A DNA stretch of 64,000 bases from Whitmania pigra (Eukaryota; Annelida; Clitellata; Hirudinida; Haemopidae): the NCBI GenBank assembly GCA_021613335.1, contig JAJTWR010000266.1, forward strand, positions 2,531,501-2,595,500. The letters run 5' to 3'. The notes beneath the pieces were generated by a model. That model made no database searches and was not told the DNA's origin. It saw nothing but the letters and a program-made list of their open reading frames with translations. Positions within the stretch are counted from its first letter, which is position 1. Every line of letters starts with the position of its first letter. Both the position numbers and the translations under genes were made by a program. This document shows positions 63,861-64,000 of the stretch, in pieces.

Positions 63861-64000
63861 TAATATATAATATATTATATGTTTTATGGTATACAAAATT
63901 GAATAGTTTACTCCAAAAACATTTTATTACATGTAGCAGATGTTTTCAGAGACATTAAATAAAAACTCGCAAGCTGGCGTTAAGAAAGCGCATTACTTGC
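63861..64000. other. Right edge, presumed intron 3 of paralog 13
   Basis: AT-rich flank after the hAT element. No exon is recognisable before the window ends. Confidence 0.4.

Overview
The window is animal nuclear DNA. It is AT-rich, with split genes, GT-AG introns and many decayed transposons. The organism is probably an invertebrate bilaterian, and a lophotrochozoan such as an annelid is plausible. That placement is a guess from base composition, the invertebrate-type end of the Pax paired domain and the transposon mix.

Layout. (1) 1-7178, + strand: the 3' part of a Pax2/5/8 transcription-factor gene in six exons. They cover the C-terminal half of the paired domain, a poly-Q linker, the octapeptide and the C-terminal transactivation region. 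The first exons lie left of the window. (2) 7179-9509: intergenic DNA. (3) 9510-61895, - strand: a head-to-tail array of major-facilitator transporters related to the monocarboxylate transporter (SLC16/MCT) family. I reconstruct eleven intact six-exon paralogs (one with its first exon split in two), one paralog with a frameshifting deletion, a thirteenth whose exons 4-6 are visible, and two single-exon relics. Exons 2, 3, 5 and 6 are nearly always 312, 128, 229 and 287 bp, and splice phases are conserved, so the exons could be joined and checked for frame by hand. (4) 61896-64000: a decayed hAT transposon, probably inside intron 3 of paralog 13.

The paralogs form two types. Type A (paralogs 1, 2, 6, 13) keeps an acidic residue early in TM8. 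Type B (3-5 and 7-12) has Gln there. Both types lack much of the classical MCT signature, so substrate and proton coupling cannot be read across. Types A and B alternate along the array, which suggests blocks were copied as well as single genes. Paralogs 8-11 are very recent copies that share introns and intergenic DNA. Transposons sitting in only some copies give a relative order of events.

Mobile elements: a pogo/Tigger-like DNA transposon (16.4-19.3 kb), three hAT transposons, an internally deleted piggyBac-like element with an unusual GTAG target duplication, a 5'-truncated Gypsy element with one LTR, four truncated LINE tails, several short inverted-repeat elements and a perfect 60-bp hairpin. 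No tRNA, rRNA or CRISPR was recognised.
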